The notes under the pieces: generated by a model
The model's database searches: none
Seen by the model: the letters and a program-made list of their open reading frames with translations, nothing else
What the model was told of the DNA's origin: nothing
Assembly (NCBI GenBank): GCA_032433765.1
Contig: JAVIAB010000025.1
Location: forward strand, 38,220,756-38,284,755
Direction: 5' to 3'
Source of the DNA: Megaustenia siamemsis
Taxonomy: Eukaryota > Mollusca > Gastropoda > Stylommatophora > Ariophantidae
Length of the DNA stretch: 64,000 nt
In this document: one piece after another, positions 60,001 through 64,000 of the stretch
Layout: each line of letters begins with the position of its first letter
Numbering within the stretch: the stretch's first letter is position 1
Made by a program: the position numbers and the translations under genes

Positions 60001-60799
60001 ATTAACATATTCTTCTAACCGAGAGTAGAGATTTTTGTTCAATAAAATACACAACTCATTTCTGAACGAACAGGAGAACAAAATAAACTGACAAATAATG
60101 AATACACAGTTCCAATCTCTGAAATGAACAAAAACCAACACACAAAAAACTTGACAAAAAAATCAGCACACAACAGAACTAACTTCTAATTTTGGATACA
60201 GAATTATTTTAAAACAAAACAGTTTTTAAATCAAACTAATAACAAAACAAAGCAAAGTAAAATACTTGAATAGTAGCTATTATCTACAACAATTAAATTA
60301 ACAACACATTTCATAAATAATTTCAAATGACATACAGAATTCACAGCAGCTAATGTCACCAGCAGCATACAACTTTAATTATCAAAATATGTTGTGTCAT
60401 TCTTCATTGCTGTCACGTTGTAAATGATGTCATCCTCTCCAAGACTAGCATCACACAAAAATACAAATATCTACAAACACCCATTAAGTAGTTAAGTAGG
60501 AGCACAACACTGTACTTTGGTCCTAGTATGACTGTAGGCAGACTGTTGAATGCCTGAGGTATTGTATCCCATTCTAGCGCAGAGTATTGTGTCAAAATCT
60601 CAAGGGCTATCAAATTGTCCATGAAAATCACAGCACGTGACATAATTTCGTCACAGATTGCACAAGATTACATTACTTGATACTTTGACGGTAGATAATC
60701 ATTTGTTCATTACTAAATCACTCCTTGTAAAACACAGTTCTGAGATTGTGTGTGATCAGGATAAGGAAACACCTTATCATGACTTAAAAAAAAGGAGAC
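60001..60799. other. AT-rich, no confident feature
   Basis: The reverse strand at 60643-60560 has AVIFMDNLIALEIL, faintly like the second strand of an RNase H (AVI..D...AL..L), but no other motif supports it. Confidence 0.4.
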
Positions 60800-61365
60800 G
60801 AGTTTAATTTAGCCTTCCCCACTTATCTACCTCCAAAACAAAGCTCAGGATTTTCAAATCAAATGTGTTATCTGCCCTTACTTATGCATGCGAGAGCTGG
60901 AAAACAACTAAAGAAATAGGAAATAAACTGGATACATTTGAAAACAAATGCCTGAGGAAAATACTTTGTATACCATGGAATGAGTTCAAGACTAGCGCAG
61001 ATATAAGAGACATGAGAAAGCATTCAAAAATATCAGCTATAATCAAGACAAGAAGGTCATATGTTGGCCATGTGATGAGAAGGGACAACAAGAGAAACTC
61101 AAAGCAGGCTCTCTAATAGGAACCAGAGGGTAAAAGAAAGAGGCAGACCTAGAGAAACACTAAAAAAAACATTAAAGCAAGAGGCAACAACAGCAGACAT
61201 CAGCTCCCTCAACATGATTGAGCAACTTGCCCAGAACAAAGCCATGTGGTGAGACACAATACAAGTCCTGTTCAAGGTCTGAAGGTTGAAAGATCGTCGG
61301 ACACAAGAGTCTAAAATGTCCACTCCATGTGCCATATTGAGCTTGAAAGGACAATAGATAGATTA
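60800..61365 (+). mobile_element. LINE-G, best preserved C-terminus
   Basis: [40 protein letters not shown] and [17 protein letters not shown], then frameshifted tail sequence to GCTTGAAAGGACAATAGATAG. Confidence 0.87.
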
Positions 61366-61480
61366 GGCAGGCAGATGGATAAGATATGTAGGTGGGTAGG
61401 TTAGGTAGGTAGGTAGGTAAAATGGAATGATAGATAATAAGATGGTTGGATGGATGGATGAAGGAAGGGACAGACAGAGA
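61366..61480. repeat. Mixed GGTA/GGAT microsatellite
   Basis: AGGTAGGTAGGTAGGT and GGTTGGATGGATGGATG runs following the LINE-G GATA tail. Confidence 0.88.
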
Positions 61481-61519
61481 GACAGATAGTCTACTTCCTG
61501 GCATCGTTTGTAGTTTTAA

Positions 61520-61690
61520 AAAAAGTAAAAAGCCACCATTACGCCACATGGCCACATATAGGGAATATGGTGTTAGTGGATATATTTTTTACACACCTTC
61601 AGCACATTATTTTTGGGGTAATGGTATTATGCATGTCCCGCTTTACTTTCCCAGAAAAATCCGGTGCATATTTAAGACTGGTTGAACCTG
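61520..61690 (-). mobile_element. SINE-1, antisense, head missing
   Basis: GCCACCATTACGCCACATGG, CTTCAGCACATTATTTTTGG and CCAGAAAAATCCGG. Ends at GGTTGAACCTG before the B box. Confidence 0.82.
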
Positions 61691-62099
61691 CTATATCCAA
61701 GATGAAAGTCGAGTTTACTTTCTGTCTTGCATGACCGTTGGGGATATGGCTGACAAATGACACTGAGACTTAGATGCAACCCTAGGTGGGACTGAGACTC
61801 GCTTAGATGCAACCCTAGGTGGGAAAACCATCATTTGAAGTTGTAGAATCTTGTGGTGTTATAACAGATGTCCTAAAAAACCTGCTCAAGTGATGAATGG
61901 TATAAAACACTTTGAGCCCGATGTCTAGTGGTGCGGGAAGGATCAATTTCGATCAGAACAAAGCCATAGATCAGGATCAAACTTGGCCTCTTGTTCATAA
62001 TCGTCCAGCTCACTAACAAGTAAACTGTCTCGGCATCAACATCATCGCTTGTACCTCTCCTGAATTCACTTTCATTAATTTGTATTTTTTTTTAAAAAA
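61691..62099. other. No gene recognised
   Basis: A 30-bp direct repeat (GACACTGAGACTTAGATGCA and ACCCTAGGTGGGA) near 61758-61820; otherwise unassigned. Confidence 0.5.
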
Positions 62100-62310
62100 A
62101 CTGCGTTCACTTTCAGTACAACTACGCCTTATGTCTTTTGGCGTGTGCAGTAGCTGCGATGTTTGGGGACTGCAGTTGTCTTTCTTTGTTTGGATCCTTC
62201 AATGAGATGAGATGTTAATTCAGATGATTCCACTGGCATGGGCAGTTGAGTAATTATGGATTTTAATTTGTTTGCAGTGATACAGGGGTCTTCGACTAAC
62301 TATATATTAA
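62100..62310 (+). repeat. Dispersed element J, longest copy
   Basis: CGCCTTATGTCTTTTGGCGT, GATTCCACTGGCATGGGCAG and TCTTCGACTAAC. No coding capacity or tRNA boxes seen. Confidence 0.78.
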
Positions 62311-62453
62311 AAAAACAAGATTCATATTATCATATCACTTTCCTACATAACTGCTTCACACACATACACATTATCTGTACACATATCAGTAATGTAGCTG
62401 GCACTTTTCTATAAAATCATTCCTGAAATTACCACCCACCACCTCATATTTTG

Positions 62454-62697
62454 AGGGAGCCGCGGTAACTCAGTCGTTAGTGAACTGGACTACAAAGGAC
62501 AAGGGGTAGGGTTCAATCCCAACCGACGGCTTCTGGGTTCACCCAGCCTTAAATGGGTACTGGATTTTTTTCTGGGAAAGTAAAGTGGCACGGACGTAAT
62601 ACCGACCACATTACCCCAAAAATCATGTGCTGAAGGTCTGTAAAATTTATGGTCACTAACACCATATTCCCTATACGCCACTTGGCGTGATGGGGCC
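62454..62697 (+). mobile_element. SINE-1
   Basis: GGGAGCCGCGGTAACTCAGT head and GGTTCAATCCCAACCG B box. TATTTTGAG flanks both sides. Confidence 0.92.
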
Positions 62698-62884
62698 TCT
62701 TTAATTTTTTTACTACATTACCTAATATTTTGAGAGTCCCTTTCAGATTCTCACTGGTCACCTTCCTGTCTTTCCTTTATCTGAAGACTCTATTTTCCAC
62801 TGACCAGATGCCTTCTCCACCATTTTGGGATCTAGTACTGCTCACAGCACATTCCACATAACTCCATTCATTCTAATGTTAATG

Positions 62885-63395
62885 GGGGACTGGTTGGTCT
62901 CAAGGCAAAACGCCAGTCTTGACACAGAGAGGTTGTGAGTTCAAATCCCAGCTGCACCAGTTATGCTTGCTTGCGTTCACCCGATGACTAAAGTATTCTA
63001 GAGTATTCTAGTAGACTACAGAATTATTCTTCATCATCCGCCCTTAAAAGGACATTAAGTGGGTGTGTCTGTGTTGTGTTGTGGTTTACAGTATAACTGT
63101 GATATTTGCGCCTTTCGGCCCAACACATCTGACTTCAGCACGGCACCAGTTATGATTTTTATTTGTGATTTCTCTCTGCAGCAACTACCCTTGCAACGAG
63201 ACTCAGCTTGAAACATCAATTACTCACTGACTGAAAAAAAATAAATACCTCCAAAGACACGAGTTTTCTGCCTGTGTGGTGAGGGATGCATACGGCTGCC
63301 AGGGAAAGACAAATTAACACACAAACTTCAGTTCCTCGTCTCTAGGGACTTCACCAGAGGTAAAAGCTGGTGAACGCGAAAAAAAAAAAAAATTC
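62885..63395 (+). mobile_element. SINE-5 split by element K
   Basis: GGGGGACTGGTTGGTCTCAA head and GAGTTCAAATCCCAGC B box, then the K insertion, then TTTATTTGTGATTTCTCTCT to GCTGGTGAACGCG and an A run. Confidence 0.9.
62966..63142 (+). mobile_element. Element K, inserted copy with target duplication
   Basis: 177 bp between perfect 12-bp repeats GCACCAGTTATG (62954-62965 and 63143-63154). This fixes the boundaries of element K as a mobile unit. Confidence 0.93.
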
Positions 63396-63474
63396 TAATG
63401 TTAAAACTTTTATAATTTTGTGAATATTTTATAATAAATTAATTATACATTTTTATGCTTTCATTTGTTCTAGT

Positions 63475-63660
63475 ACCTTTCAGCTCCCTGTGGAGCATAG
63501 GTCCTCAACAAACACTTTCCAAGCCATCCTGTTTCTTGCCTTTTTTTAAGAAGGTTTTATGTTTTCACCATCTTCTTAACCTCTGCTTCAACCTTGTCTT
63601 CTCCAAGTATATTTTGGCCTTCTCCTTTGTATCCTACCTATCATTTATTAATTTTTATTC
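63475..63660 (-). mobile_element. LINE-E 3' end, antisense
   Basis: CTTTCAGCTCCCTGTGGAGC then CCAAGCCATCCTGTTTCTTG. Confidence 0.8.
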
Positions 63661-63765
63661 TATTCTTGATTCGATTCTATTCTATTCTCTATTCTATTCC
63701 CTATTCTATTCTATTCCCTATTCTATATTCTATTCTATTCTATTCTCTATTCTATTGTACCCATG
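63650..63765. repeat. TATTC microsatellite
   Basis: TCTATTCTATTCTATTCCCT-type units with slips. Confidence 0.93.
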
Positions 63766-63829
63766 GAATCAGTTTCATTAATGTTGGAGTATCCCCATAC
63801 CTGCACCACCGCCAGCCCTAACATTTTCC

Positions 63830-64000
63830 TAAGTGTATGAAGATGTGGATGTGTTTTGTCGATAGTTTATGGTTTAGCTGTGATGTCTCCACCTTTCAGC
63901 CCAACACATCTGTCGATAGTTTATGGTTTAGCTGTGATGTCTCCACCTTTCAGCCCAACACATCTGTCGATAGTTTTTTACACCATCAAGAGGTTTACTT
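63830..64000 (+). repeat. Element K copy with 62-bp tandem duplication
   Basis: TGTCGATAGTTTATGGTTTA and CCTTTCAGCCCAACACATC occur twice and start a third time at the window edge. Confidence 0.85.

Noticed and set aside
60413..60643. Possible RNase H fragment on the reverse strand (AVIFMDNLIALEIL)
   Set aside because: Only one weak motif; no Glu, His or final Asp region found nearby.

Overview
The window looks like animal nuclear DNA, most likely from a lophotrochozoan and plausibly a gastropod mollusc. It is AT-rich, with short exons, long introns and no bacterial operon structure. It carries many truncated RTE-like LINEs, a non-LTR lineage with an RNase H domain, and at least six tRNA-derived SINE families. 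The species call is inference; the coding content is read directly.

Two host genes can be supported. (1) Ten exons on the + strand, from 2083 to 27094, encode the C-terminal half of a membrane adenylyl cyclase, most like the vertebrate ADCY2/4/7 group. They cover TM9, the glycosylated loop, TM10-12 and the complete C2 catalytic domain. All phases join to give 428 codons plus a stop, except for one extra A in exon 5. The first half of the gene must lie upstream of the window. (2) Two coding exons on the - strand, 51771-51595 and 46743-46294, encode a complete 208-residue Rab-family GTPase ending in CC. Its P-loop is intact, but three normally invariant guanine-nucleotide positions are changed.

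The rest is repeats. Working names: LINE-A, B and D (RTE/BovB-like C-terminal ORF, 3' tail of TGATGA type); LINE-C; LINE-E (tail reading CTTTCAGCTCCCTGTGGAG on the + strand of antisense copies); LINE-F; LINE-G (GATA tail); LINE-N (reverse transcriptase plus RNase H, I/Nimb-like); element M (a short GATA-tailed sequence); SINE-1 to SINE-6 (tRNA-like heads); and elements J, K and L (dispersed, head unknown). Many insertions show target-site duplications, and several are nested two or three deep.

Layout: 1-2082 upstream LINE debris; 2083-27094 adenylyl cyclase exons among minisatellites and LINE/SINE insertions; 27095-44500 intergenic repeats, including two large foldback structures (31472-31836 and 40731-42072); 44640-51781 the Rab gene with exon-derived satellites; 51800-64000 more LINE/SINE debris.

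The most interesting theme is how the minisatellites arise. Arrays repeatedly grow from identifiable functional sequence: Rab exon 2 coding DNA (50-bp x 22 and 64-bp x 4), the Rab exon 1 splice donor (55-bp x 7), and LINE ORF or LINE 3' ends. I found no prokaryotic-style defence system, CRISPR array or other clearly new molecular machine.
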